40,660 bases of DNA from an uncultured Granulosicoccaceae bacterium (GTDB lineage: Bacteria; Pseudomonadota; Gammaproteobacteria; Granulosicoccales; Granulosicoccaceae): contig CALJNA010000053.1 in the NCBI GenBank assembly GCA_937981955.1, positions 1 to 40,660 of the forward strand, given 5' to 3'. Positions 23,822 to 33,056 of the stretch are shown piece by piece; positions within the stretch are counted from its first letter, which is position 1; every line of letters begins with the position of its first letter. The notes beneath the pieces were generated by a model, which did no database searches, was not told where the DNA came from, and saw only the letters and a list, made by a program, of their open reading frames with translations. The translations under genes were made by a program, and so were the position numbers.

Positions 23822-24889
23822 ATGTCTGTTTCGCGAAAACGTAAACAAAACGGTGTTGCGATACTCACTGCGCTGTTGGTTGTGGCATTAGGGACTATAA
23901 CTGTAGTAGCCATAACAAAAAGGCAGCAACTCGACATTCATCGCGAGCAGAACGAGGCGATTATTCAGAACGCACGCAGTTTTGCCAATAGTGGTGAGCG
24001 CTTCGCCGCTGCACTGTTGTTTTTGGACCACGAAGCAGGTTTACGCGAGAAAACTGATTCGCTCGACGACGACTGGGCGCAAACCATACCGCCGATTTCG
24101 ATCGACGATATGTTGCTGCAAGGTTGCATTGTGGACATGCAAGGTCGGTTCAACCTGAATAACATAGTGAACGCGGAAGGTGTGGCGGTAGAAGATCAGG
24201 TGGGAACGCTCAAGCGTTTGCTTGGTGAACTGAATATCGACGTGATCAAGGCAGATGCCATTGTCGACTGGGTAGACGCAGATTTTAACGCGACTATCCC
24301 GGAGGGTGCGGAAGATGACTACTACACAGGCTTAAGCCCTGCGTACCGTGCGACAAACGGCCCGTTCAGTTCCGTTAGCGAATTGCAGCTGGTCAAAGGC
24401 TTCAGTCCGTCAGTGGAGGAAGAGAAAGAAGACTACAAACTGTTGTTACCGCATGTGGCTGCGTTGCCAACGGCTGCAGGTCCAACACCGGTTAATGTCA
24501 ATACGGCAACACCGGAAGTGTTGTCATCGCTGTCAGACTATTTAAAGCCACTAGGTGCTGATCTGTCGCGCTGGGAAACGGGTGCTTATGCCGATTACCC
24601 GGCGTGTGAAGATATATTCGATCTGGCAGCAGACGATGCACCGGAAACGCTAGCTGAAGATGTTGAGCTGGAACCGTATTTGTTTGTGCAGGATTTTATT
24701 ACTGAAGCTGCTGTCGAAAGTGGTGAAGCGGTGGTAGCTCAGGAAAGTAGCTTATCTGTTACATCGCGCTACTATCAAATACGCGTTGACGTTACTGGTG
24801 GTAGCGCAACGCTAACGCAATATTCGTTACTAGAGCGGGATAGTGAAGGCCGTTCAAAGGTGATTTTTCGTGCCAGAGACACTTTATAA
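23822..24889 (+). CDS. gspK: Type II secretion minor pseudopilin GspK
   Basis: GspK is the large pseudopilin capping the pseudopilus tip. Its prepilin-like start is KQNG followed by VAILTALLVVALGTITVV, without Glu5, as expected for GspK. LDIHREQNEAIIQNARSFANSGE and the later DADFNATIPEGAEDDYYTGL (helical insert with Asp-rich Ca-binding-type region) fit. NVNTATPEVLSSL is a helix-hairpin-helix-like motif seen in the family. Length 355 residues. The C-terminal region is acidic. A 98-base gap follows before gspL, larger than the other gaps in the operon. Confidence 0.93.
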   Translation: MSVSRKRKQNGVAILTALLVVALGTITVVAITKRQQLDIHREQNEAIIQNARSFANSGERFAAALLFLDHEAGLREKTDSLDDDWAQTIPPISIDDMLLQGCIVDMQGRFNLNNIVNAEGVAVEDQVGTLKRLLGELNIDVIKADAIVDWVDADFNATIPEGAEDDYYTGLSPAYRATNGPFSSVSELQLVKGFSPSVEEEKEDYKLLLPHVAALPTAAGPTPVNVNTATPEVLSSLSDYLKPLGADLSRWETGAYADYPACEDIFDLAADDAPETLAEDVELEPYLFVQDFITEAAVESGEAVVAQESSLSVTSRYYQIRVDVTGGSATLTQYSLLERDSEGRSKVIFRARDTL

Positions 24890-24959
24890 GGCTCTGGACA
24901 GGTAATTTACTCTCTAAGTGAGCCGGTATGGCACGCGGATTGGAATACAGACACCGATT

Positions 24960-24977
24960 GTCGGCTTAATAGCCGAC
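24960..24977. other. Perfect stem-loop just before gspL
   Basis: GTCGGCT (24960-24966) and AGCCGAC (24971-24977) are exact inverted copies around the loop TAAT. The hairpin ends 10 bases before the TTG start of gspL, close enough to influence ribosome access. No T-run follows, so it is not a terminator. Confidence 0.5.
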
Positions 24978-24987
24978 TCGAAAACAG

Positions 24988-26217
24988 TTGGAAAACAGGG
25001 CATTGGCCAAACACGTCATCATACATTTACCGAGAATTGGCGAAGATCATGTGATCTGGGCCATGGCTGACGATCGCGGTGCGCTAACATCCGAGGAGCA
25101 ATCGGGGACGCTTGAACAGGCGGCAAAAGCGGTGGAAGGTCGTCGCTCAACGCTGGTATTACCCGGCAACGATGTGCTGCTTGCAGAAGCGATAGTTCCG
25201 GGCGGCTCGGCTGCACGTGCTGCGCAGGCAATTCCATTTCAACTCGAAGATCAATTGGCGGACGATGTCGATTCGTTGCACTTTGCCATTGGAGCGCGAG
25301 GCAAGTCTGATAATTATCCGGTTGCCGTGGTTGGTCGTGACTCCATGGATATAGTGCGAGATCTTTGTGCGCAAGCTGGCTTGCGGCCATCGGAGATTGT
25401 GCCCGAAACCCTGGCACTGCCAAAATTCGAATCAGATGAAATGGGTGAAACCACCTGGACTGCTTTGGTTGATACCGATAATGCGGTGGTGCGGTTGAAT
25501 GGTTATAAAGGTTTTACCACTGACTCATCCATGGCCGGCATCATGCTCGACGGTGCACAACAGGATTTGCCTGAAGATGCTACCGCCAATATGGTGGTCT
25601 ATCGAACCAACCCGCAGGCAAGTATGCCGGCACCGGAAAACATGGATGTGGAAACACGCAACTGTGACAGCAGATTAAGTTTGTATGCCAGTGGGCTTGC
25701 CAGTGCGCCACGTATTAATCTCCTGCAAGGCGATTACAGTCCTAAAACACAGTTTGATAAAACCTGGAAACCGTGGCGTTGGACAGCCATGCTGGCTTGT
25801 GTACTGGGTGCTGTGCTGTTCGCTGGCAAGTGGTTGGAATTCCGGGCGCTGGGGTCACAAGTTGAGCAGCTTGATGCACAAATGGCCGACGTGTTTAAAG
25901 AGGCTTTGCCCAATTCGCGTATGGTGCGCCCGCTAACGCAAATGGAAAACCATATAAAGAAACTCAGTGGCGGTGACTTCGATGGCTTTACCAGTAACCT
26001 GAGTCAAATAGCTGCAAGTCTTGCAACACAGCCGCAAACCACATTGCGTTCCATTAGTTTTCGCGAGGGTCGGTTCGATCTTGATTTGACCACCGATGCC
26101 ATACCCACTCTCGATCTGCTCAAAGCGGAGCTTAAGAAACGCGGTGACCTGGTTATGACGGTTCAATCTGCAAACAATGAAAAAGATGGTCTTCGCGGAC
26201 GCATCCGAATTGAATAA
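24988..26217 (+). CDS. gspL: Type II secretion inner-membrane platform protein GspL
   Basis: GspL binds the GspE ATPase through its cytoplasmic actin-like domain and GspM through its periplasmic part. The N-terminal region (IIHLPRIGEDHVIWAMADD, STLVLPGNDVLLAEAIVPGG, AQAIPFQLEDQLADD) is the typical GspL cytoplasmic domain. A single membrane helix lies around 262-280 (WTAMLACVLGAVLFAGKWL), followed by a periplasmic ferredoxin-like domain. The length of 409 is normal. The start is a TTG at 24988, and a second in-frame TTG at 25003 is an alternative. Neither has a strong ribosome site, and a hairpin lies directly upstream. Confidence 0.92.
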   Translation: MENRALAKHVIIHLPRIGEDHVIWAMADDRGALTSEEQSGTLEQAAKAVEGRRSTLVLPGNDVLLAEAIVPGGSAARAAQAIPFQLEDQLADDVDSLHFAIGARGKSDNYPVAVVGRDSMDIVRDLCAQAGLRPSEIVPETLALPKFESDEMGETTWTALVDTDNAVVRLNGYKGFTTDSSMAGIMLDGAQQDLPEDATANMVVYRTNPQASMPAPENMDVETRNCDSRLSLYASGLASAPRINLLQGDYSPKTQFDKTWKPWRWTAMLACVLGAVLFAGKWLEFRALGSQVEQLDAQMADVFKEALPNSRMVRPLTQMENHIKKLSGGDFDGFTSNLSQIAASLATQPQTTLRSISFREGRFDLDLTTDAIPTLDLLKAELKKRGDLVMTVQSANNEKDGLRGRIRIE

Positions 26218-26272
26218 ACAGATTTTTAAGAATTTGAATAAACAAGCTCGGTAGGCAACAGATAATAGTCAC

Positions 26273-26755
26273 ATGAAAGATTGGTATTTAAGACAGACCC
26301 CACGGGACAGAGTCATTGTTATTGCAGTCAGTGTACTTGCACTGATCGGTTGTCTGTATGCGTTTGTTTGGTATCCACTGGTGACTGGTCTTAATGACAA
26401 CCGAACGCTCATTAACACCAAGCGTGAAACTTTGCAGAAAATGGAAGCAGCGAAAGTAAAGATCGACGCGCTTGGTGGCGGTACGGCCATCGTTGCCAAA
26501 GACGATGGCGGTAAAGCGCCTTACACCTTAATCGATGAGCGTATTCGTGCTGGTGATCTCGGTAAACCCGATCGTGTTGAGCCACGCGGTGCTAATGGTG
26601 CACGTGTGCAATTCTCGGAAGTTGAATTTGACAAGCTGGTTCTGGTATTGGCCGATCTTGAATTGTATGGACTCACTGTCGACACCCTGAATATTTCCAG
26701 AAGCCCGAAAACATCCGGTATGGTGAGTGCGCGATTTAATATGGAGAAAAATTGA
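26273..26755 (+). CDS. gspM: Type II secretion inner-membrane protein GspM
   Basis: GspM is the small bitopic partner of GspL in the inner-membrane platform. It has the expected short cytoplasmic start (MKDWYLRQTPRDR), one membrane helix (VIVIAVSVLALIGCLYAFVWYP) and a periplasmic domain of about 120 residues. WYLRQTPRDR resembles the common GspM opening. The length of 160 residues is normal. It is 55 bases after gspL and its TGA shares one base with the gspN ATG. Confidence 0.9.
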   Translation: MKDWYLRQTPRDRVIVIAVSVLALIGCLYAFVWYPLVTGLNDNRTLINTKRETLQKMEAAKVKIDALGGGTAIVAKDDGGKAPYTLIDERIRAGDLGKPDRVEPRGANGARVQFSEVEFDKLVLVLADLELYGLTVDTLNISRSPKTSGMVSARFNMEKN

Positions 26756-27543
26756 TGCGCGTTGTGCGCCTCGTGTTGCTTGGCTTGCTCGTCTATGTCG
26801 TGTCGCTGGTGTTCCTGTTTCCAGCTGCACCGTTGATAAACAGAATCAAGCCGCAAATCCAGCCTGTGCAGTTAGCCGGTGTGACCGGAAAACTGTTCAA
26901 TGGGCAGGTTGCCAATGTTCAGTACGCTGATGACTTGTTGCCATTGGAATTTAAGAATGTGGGCTGGAAGCTCGCGCCGGGCGCCTTACTAAAAGGCGGA
27001 GCTGGTGCGAACGTGCGGTTTGAAGGCTATGGTGGCGGCGGTGATGGCCAGGTGCGACGGCAATGGAATGGTGATCTGCACGTTTCCGATTTAACCTTCA
27101 ATGCAGACGCAAAAGAACTCGAAGTGTTATTACCCGGACCGGTGGCCGAATTCAGTGGCAAAATCGATGGACAAATAGACTCTGTACAGCTGGTCAATCA
27201 GTTGCTGGACACTTTTGATGGAACATTAAAATGGAATAACGCCACTATTGTTACCCGTCTATACGGCCCGGAGATTTCGGCCAACCTGGGCGAATTCGAT
27301 GTAGTGGTGAATCCGGAAGATAATCAAACTCATCTGGTCACACTGAAATCTCAAGGTGGTGATCTGTCACTCGACGGCACCGTTAGTTTGTCGCCCAACG
27401 GTGATTATCGAACCAATCTTTTATTAACACCGTCGGCCAATGCCCCCCGACCGCTGGTTGATACGCTGAAACAGCGCACCCGACCTGATGGTGGCGGCCG
27501 GTATCGTATTCAGCATAACGGGAATATAAATCAGGGTACCTGA
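26755..27543 (+). CDS. gspN: Type II secretion protein GspN
   Basis: GspN is an accessory inner-membrane/periplasmic component of some type II systems. The protein starts with a membrane helix (LVLLGLLVYVVSLVFLFPAAPL) and has the conserved patterns LAGVTGKLFNGQV and FKNVGWKLAPGALLKG typical of GspN. The ATG at 26755 is used, with GGAG 10 bases upstream. A TTG directly before it is also in frame. At 262 residues it is near the usual length. It is the last gene of the run, and the following 142 bases separate it from cysQ. Confidence 0.88.
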   Translation: MRVVRLVLLGLLVYVVSLVFLFPAAPLINRIKPQIQPVQLAGVTGKLFNGQVANVQYADDLLPLEFKNVGWKLAPGALLKGGAGANVRFEGYGGGGDGQVRRQWNGDLHVSDLTFNADAKELEVLLPGPVAEFSGKIDGQIDSVQLVNQLLDTFDGTLKWNNATIVTRLYGPEISANLGEFDVVVNPEDNQTHLVTLKSQGGDLSLDGTVSLSPNGDYRTNLLLTPSANAPRPLVDTLKQRTRPDGGGRYRIQHNGNINQGT

Positions 27544-27604
27544 CCGGTATTGTTTAATCTTATTCCTTGTTGCCAGCTTGTTCTTGGTCTGATGTTCTGC
27601 TTTT

Positions 27605-27620
27605 TGCGTATTAATACGCA
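27605..27620. promoter_or_regulatory. 16-bp perfect palindrome upstream of cysQ
   Basis: TGCGTATT and AATACGCA form an uninterrupted 16-base palindrome, 66 bases before the cysQ ATG. It lies just upstream of a candidate promoter: TTAACC (27630-27635), 18 bases, TATCAT (27654-27659). The position suits a dimeric regulator, but I cannot name one. Confidence 0.4.
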
Positions 27621-27685
27621 GCGTATGAGTTAACCATTTCTCGAAATGACCGCTATCATTTATGTAAGCGACTGGAAGAAGTGGG

Positions 27686-28516
27686 ATGCTTCTCGACCCC
27701 GAGACAACCAAACGATTGACCCAGCAGGCATTGACCATTGCCCGTGCTGCGGGTCAGCGCATCACAGAGGTGTATGAAACTGACTACACCGTTGCTATTA
27801 AACCTGACAACACTCCGGTCACAACGGCCGACCTTGAAGCGCATAATATTATCCTGGATGCCCTGAGTGCATTGCCGGAAGCCTTTCCGGTTATATCGGA
27901 AGAGTCCGAACAAGTGCCTTATGCTGTCCGCCATAACTGGACTCACTACTGGCTGGTCGATCCACTTGATGGTACGCGTGAATTCATGCGTCGTAACGGT
28001 GAATTCTCAGTCAATATTGCGCTGATAGCCAATGGCCAGCCGATATTGGGTGTGGTTACTGCGCCTGTGATGGACCTTTGCTACTACGGCACTCGTGGAC
28101 AAGGCGCATGGAAACAGATAGGTAACCAGAAGCCGGAATCAATCCACGTGCGTCCAGCCCCTTCTGGCGAAGGTGAGCTAACTGTGGCCCGTAGTCGGTG
28201 CCCGGTTGTCAGCGAACGGCTGCAGGCTTTTCTGGACAAGTTAGGTGCTCACAATGAAGTGCCAATGGGTTCATCATTAAAGTCATGTCTGGTTGCCGAG
28301 GGTGCTGCAGATTTATACGTACGCCTTGGCCCTACTTCAGAATGGGACACCGCTGCTGCTCAATGCATAGTTGAAGAAGCAGGCGGGCACATTACGGATA
28401 CCAATTTGCGCGATTTGAAGTACAACACGCAGGAGTCTTTGCTCAATCCGCACTTCATGGTTTTTGGTGACGAGACGCACAACTGGCGTGAGTATTTACC
28501 GGCAGAATCTGCCTGA
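27686..28516 (+). CDS. cysQ: 3'(2'),5'-bisphosphate nucleotidase
   Basis: CysQ dephosphorylates 3'-phosphoadenosine 5'-phosphate (PAP), the by-product of PAPS-dependent reactions, to AMP. The inositol-monophosphatase-fold metal motifs are present: SEESE (71-75), the signature WLVDPLDGTREF (89-100) and SEWDTAAAQCIVEEAGG near the end. The length of 276 is slightly above E. coli CysQ. GGAAGAAG precedes the ATG. A PAP-consuming enzyme is relevant to the sulfotransferase at 11338, although cysQ is a general housekeeping gene and is separated by the gsp operon. Confidence 0.92.
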   Translation: MLLDPETTKRLTQQALTIARAAGQRITEVYETDYTVAIKPDNTPVTTADLEAHNIILDALSALPEAFPVISEESEQVPYAVRHNWTHYWLVDPLDGTREFMRRNGEFSVNIALIANGQPILGVVTAPVMDLCYYGTRGQGAWKQIGNQKPESIHVRPAPSGEGELTVARSRCPVVSERLQAFLDKLGAHNEVPMGSSLKSCLVAEGAADLYVRLGPTSEWDTAAAQCIVEEAGGHITDTNLRDLKYNTQESLLNPHFMVFGDETHNWREYLPAESA

Positions 28517-28596
28517 GACGTGATTTACTTACTGTCGGGGCACCGAATTATCCCATCTGCGGTATCATTCCCCGAACAACGAATTTCAATCTATCT

Positions 28597-29040
28597 GTGA
28601 CAGAAAAATTCAACACTCCCGAAGAAGCAGAAATTGCTTTTTATGAGGCCATCGAGCGCTCCGACATCAAGGCGTTGGGCCAGGTATGGTCGCTCGATGA
28701 CAATATTGTCTGTATACATCCGGGCGCGACGCGTATTGAAGGTCGTACGCAAGTACTGGAAAGCTTCTCTGACATGTTCGCAGAATCTCCCGCCATTGCA
28801 TTTTCCATTTCCGATGCGCTGCAAACCGAAAGTGATGGTTTGGCTATTCATCTAGTGCGTGAAGAAATGGAACTCGATGGGCAACTGATCAGTATTATGG
28901 TATCGACCAATATCTATCATCGGGAAGATGGTGGGTGGCGCATGCTGTTACATCATTCTTCTCTTGAACCCGAATTCAGCATTGATGAAGATTTCGATGA
29001 CTTTGAAGATGCGCCAGAGCCACCGCCGGTGCTGCACTAA
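28597..29040 (+). CDS. SnoaL-like / NTF2-fold protein
   Basis: This small protein has the SnoaL/DUF4440 pattern: TPEEAEIAFYEAIERSDIKALGQVWSLDDNIVCIHPG, then a sheet with TNIYHREDGGWRMLLHHSS. The fold is a cone-shaped pocket used by isomerases, hydrolases and non-catalytic binders, so no reaction can be assigned. The C-terminal tail is acidic (DEDFDDFEDAPEP). The start is GTG at 28597. The stop overlaps the next ATG by one base at 29040, so the two are cotranslated. Confidence 0.8.
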   Translation: MTEKFNTPEEAEIAFYEAIERSDIKALGQVWSLDDNIVCIHPGATRIEGRTQVLESFSDMFAESPAIAFSISDALQTESDGLAIHLVREEMELDGQLISIMVSTNIYHREDGGWRMLLHHSSLEPEFSIDEDFDDFEDAPEPPPVLH

Positions 29041-29528
29041 TGCAATCGATCGCGTCCCGGTCGTTACCTGATGAAGAAATTCTTTATCAGAGAAAAAAAA
29101 TAACCGTTACTCCCTCCTGGCTGGAAATCAAGAACACCAGTTACGCGGTTCGTTATATACAAAAACTCACTTTAGTCAGTCTTAGCCCACCTCGAATAGC
29201 TGCTGGTATAGTGTTTTTTATATCCTTGCTGCTGACCTTGTGGCAGGTACTGCGAATCGTAAACGATACGCCACCATTGGCATTGAACTGGTTGTTGTTA
29301 GGGCTGTGCATAATCTTGATGTTTGTTTCATCCTTTATCGCATTTGTACAACAAGCGCGCTACCGGCTTGATATCGTGCTGGCGAATGAGCCTAAACCAC
29401 TGCAAATAGAGCGAACCTCACGTGCTGATGTGCTCGAGTTACACGAGGCGCTGGCATTGGCTATGGACTGGTATCGGGGTGATGCTGATGCAATACCTGC
29501 CAGAGGCGTTGCCGAAACCGAAAGCTGA
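29040..29528 (+). CDS. Two-helix membrane protein, DUF6232-like
   Basis: The N-terminal part (EEILYQRKKITVTPSWLEIKNTSYAVRYIQKLTLV) resembles DUF6232 proteins, which I recall as small domains of unknown function followed by two membrane helices. Here the helices are about 54-72 (GIVFFISLLLTLWQVLRIV) and 83-103 (WLLLGLCIILMFVSSFIAFV). A cytoplasmic tail follows with ELHEALALAMDWYRG. The ATG overlaps the stop of the SnoaL-like gene. The function is unknown. It ends 6 bases before the convergent EamA gene's stop. Confidence 0.7.
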   Translation: MQSIASRSLPDEEILYQRKKITVTPSWLEIKNTSYAVRYIQKLTLVSLSPPRIAAGIVFFISLLLTLWQVLRIVNDTPPLALNWLLLGLCIILMFVSSFIAFVQQARYRLDIVLANEPKPLQIERTSRADVLELHEALALAMDWYRGDADAIPARGVAETES

Positions 29529-29534
29529 CTGCTG

Positions 29535-30452
29535 TCAGGATTTTTGCGCTGACCCAGAAGATGCTTTCGGCTTCAACGCCACAATTACTATCCCGCTAAC
29601 AATGAACGCCCCGGCAAGATAAAACCATCGCGTTGGCACTTCGTCGTACACAAGATAACCTGCATATCCTGCAATAGCGAACCCGGACAAATTCATTAAA
29701 GTAACGGTTTGTCCGCGCAATCTTTTCATCGCATAGTTAAGGGCGGTATGGCCAATGACCGTAGACAGGGCGGCGAGCAGAAAAACCATTAACAGGTTGT
29801 ACCAGTCAAACGTGGGCATGATCGGCCCCGTGGCGGCGGCAATCAGCAACGAACATAACCCTGCAACGGTATACATTGGTACCACGTACAGCCACACACT
29901 GGGTACCGCTTCCAGATTATTTCTGGCCAGAGACAAATAGGCTGCAAACAGCACCATTGAGATCAGGCACAGCACATCACCGGTAAAGTGTTCTTGGTTA
30001 ATTTGCACATCGTTGACAGACAGGATGATAATGCCGATTAACGCAAGACCTGTTGCCATTAACTCGCGGCGTTGCAGGCTTTCCTGATACAGAAAGTACA
30101 TGAAAAATGGCATAACCAGCGGCATCAGGTTAACCATCAATGTGGCATTGGCACCAGGTGTCAATCTTGCGCCGATGACCCAGGCAATAAAGTGAATAGA
30201 TAGAATAAGGCCTGGTATAAGTGAGCGTTTAACAACATTGATAAACGAGGCATCACCAAATCGCTTTCTTGCGCTGTAATAAGCCGGTGCAAGAATCAAG
30301 GCTGCAAGCAAGACTCGCCAGGCAGCCAGCATGATTGAACGTTCAACACTTTCCCGAATGAATACGAACGATATGGCGGAGCAACTAATACCCACCACCA
30401 ACGCTGCAAATACCAGTAATAGCGGGGTTTTGTCAGGCGTTGATCTCGACAT
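29535..30452 (-). CDS. EamA/DMT-family transporter
   Basis: This is a drug/metabolite-type inner-membrane transporter with about ten hydrophobic helices in two EamA repeats. The first ends near ALIGIIILSVNDVQ, and the second contains STVIGHTALNYAMKRLRGQTVTLMNLSG, typical of the family. The length of 305 is standard. The substrate cannot be inferred. The ATG at 30452 lies within the end of the exonuclease III gene (20-base overlap), so the two are probably cotranscribed. Confidence 0.87.
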   Translation of the reverse strand: MSRSTPDKTPLLLVFAALVVGISCSAISFVFIRESVERSIMLAAWRVLLAALILAPAYYSARKRFGDASFINVVKRSLIPGLILSIHFIAWVIGARLTPGANATLMVNLMPLVMPFFMYFLYQESLQRRELMATGLALIGIIILSVNDVQINQEHFTGDVLCLISMVLFAAYLSLARNNLEAVPSVWLYVVPMYTVAGLCSLLIAAATGPIMPTFDWYNLLMVFLLAALSTVIGHTALNYAMKRLRGQTVTLMNLSGFAIAGYAGYLVYDEVPTRWFYLAGAFIVSGIVIVALKPKASSGSAQKS

Positions 30453-31212
30453 CGTAGTCCACGATAAATGGGGCGTGATCTGAAAATCGTTTGTTACGAT
30501 AGATTTTTGTTTTTTGAACCTTATCGCTCAAATCGTCGCTGATCACCTGGTAGTCCAGACGCCACCCCACGTTTTTATCCCACGATTGTCCCCGGTTAGA
30601 CCACCAAGTGTATTCATGCTCTTTCTGCGGTAGTTGTCGAAACGCATCCGCGTATTTGTGTTTGTTAAACAGGGCGGTCATCCAGTCGCGTTCTTCAGGC
30701 AGAAAACCTGAATTCTTCTGGTTGCTTCGCCAGTTGCGGATGTCTGCTTTTGTATGAGCGATATTCCAGTCACCACACACAATCTGCGATTTTCTGGAGC
30801 GTCTGCGTTTTTGCAGATGTGGCAGGTACGCGTCCATCATCTCGAATTTAAACCCTTGCCTGACGTCGCCGCTGGAGCCTGAGGGCATATATAAAGACAC
30901 CACGCTCAGATTGCCGAACTGGGCTTCAAGGTAACGCGCTTCGTTATCAATCCAGTCAATACCCAGACCTTTGATGATTTTTCGTGGCTTGATTTTGGCG
31001 TAAATGGCGGTGCCGCTATAGCCCTTTTTGGCCGCGTCGTAGTAGTAACAATGGAAGCCTTTTGGGTGAAAAACCGGGTCGCTGAGCTGATCGAGCTGAG
31101 CCTTGGTTTCCTGCACACAGACAACATCCGCTTTCTGTCTGGAAAGCCAGGTGAAAAAGCCCTTTTTTGCGCCAGACCTGATGCCGTTCACATTAATGGT
31201 GATGATTCTCAT
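30433..31212 (-). CDS. xth: Exodeoxyribonuclease III
   Basis: It is an AP endonuclease and 3'-exonuclease of base excision repair. The family motifs are all present: MRIITINVNGIRS at the start, VVCVQETKAQ with the metal-binding Glu, YSGTAIYAK, CGDWNIAH, WWSNRGQSW and the catalytic FSDHAPFIVDY at the end. I place the start at ATG 31212, giving 259 residues. A TTG at 31254 would add 14 unlike residues. No ribosome site precedes the ATG. A TACAAT box ends only 7 bases upstream, so a leaderless transcript is possible. Confidence 0.94.
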   Translation of the reverse strand: MRIITINVNGIRSGAKKGFFTWLSRQKADVVCVQETKAQLDQLSDPVFHPKGFHCYYYDAAKKGYSGTAIYAKIKPRKIIKGLGIDWIDNEARYLEAQFGNLSVVSLYMPSGSSGDVRQGFKFEMMDAYLPHLQKRRRSRKSQIVCGDWNIAHTKADIRNWRSNQKNSGFLPEERDWMTALFNKHKYADAFRQLPQKEHEYTWWSNRGQSWDKNVGWRLDYQVISDDLSDKVQKTKIYRNKRFSDHAPFIVDYDVEINA

Positions 31213-31391
31213 GGGTTGGATTGTACACGTCACACAACTATTGATTCTGCTCACAGAAAGCGACCGTCAGGCTTCAAAGGTCTTTGTATTCGGACGCTAG
31301 CTAGTTGTGCGCTTGGATTGCGCCATGAAAGGCAGACCAATGGACTGAGAATGAGTCTCGATATGGCTGCATACATCTTGGAACCGTGTAA

Positions 31392-32012
31392 ATGAGAAAT
31401 CTCGACAATCAAATGATTCGCCAAAGCGTTCTGGTGATTTTTTCGGGTTTGATTTTCAGCGCCTCTGCGCAAGCTCAGAACAAAGTCTATCGGTACGAAG
31501 AAAGCGGTCTGACTACCTATCAGGACAGAGCGCCCAGTTCTCAGCAGGATGACGGTCACTCCATCCTGAGTAAGCAGGGTGTGGTTGTTAAAGAGGTTTT
31601 AAGTCGAGAAGCGCGGCGTGAAGCGCGTAAGCAAGAACGAGACAGAGAGCTGGCTCGCATCCGTGACAGAGCACTGCTTGCAACGTTTACCACCGAGGAA
31701 GACCTGACGCGTACCCGTGATGACCGCATTGGTATGATTGACGGGCTGATCAGTCGACTGGATGATCGTATCCGAATTCTGTCTGACCGACTCGCTGTTG
31801 TTGACAAGCGTATTTTACAGCAGGAAAAATCCCGTGGTGAAGAGAAGGCACAGGAATCACTGTATGCAGAGCAGCACAGTATTCAGCGTAACATCGAAAA
31901 CGCCTGGTCTCTGATTGATTCTAAAGCGGCAGAGAGAAGTGATGTTGCCGCCAAGTTTGAAGACGACCTGATTCGTTACCGCGAACTAAAATCTGATATG
32001 GGTCGCCAGTAG
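31392..32012 (+). CDS. Secreted DUF4124-like coiled-coil protein
   Basis: A signal peptide (hydrophobic VLVIFSGLIFSASAQAQ, cleavage after AQA) is followed by a short DUF4124-like domain (KVYRYEESGLTTYQDRAP), a periplasmic module common in gammaproteobacteria. The rest is highly charged and helical with heptad-like repeats (about 70-205, EARKQERDRELARIRDRAL and LDDRIRILSDRLAVVDKRI), probably a coiled coil. An ATG at 31413 is an alternative start. GGAA precedes the chosen ATG. The function is unknown, with envelope location inferred from the signal peptide. Confidence 0.8.
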   Translation: MRNLDNQMIRQSVLVIFSGLIFSASAQAQNKVYRYEESGLTTYQDRAPSSQQDDGHSILSKQGVVVKEVLSREARREARKQERDRELARIRDRALLATFTTEEDLTRTRDDRIGMIDGLISRLDDRIRILSDRLAVVDKRILQQEKSRGEEKAQESLYAEQHSIQRNIENAWSLIDSKAAERSDVAAKFEDDLIRYRELKSDMGRQ

Positions 32013-32035
32013 TCGACTCGCTTATTGACCGATTA

Positions 32036-32953
<918 letters not shown>

Positions 32954-33009
32954 CTAAATATGGCTACACTGCGTGCGTTGGTCTGAATATTAAACGCAAA
33001 TTTTGCAGT

Positions 33010-33033
33010 GCCCCGAGTAGCAGGACTCGGGGC
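33010..33033. terminator. Strong GC-rich stem-loop between algC and argB
   Basis: GCCCCGAGT (33010-33018) and ACTCGGGGC (33025-33033) are perfect inverted copies around a 6-base loop, 23 bases after the algC stop. The stem strength suits a terminator or attenuator, but no T-run follows on either strand. It could also protect the algC mRNA end. Confidence 0.5.
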
Positions 33034-33056
33034 GGATAGATGCCTCGAGTTCGCGA

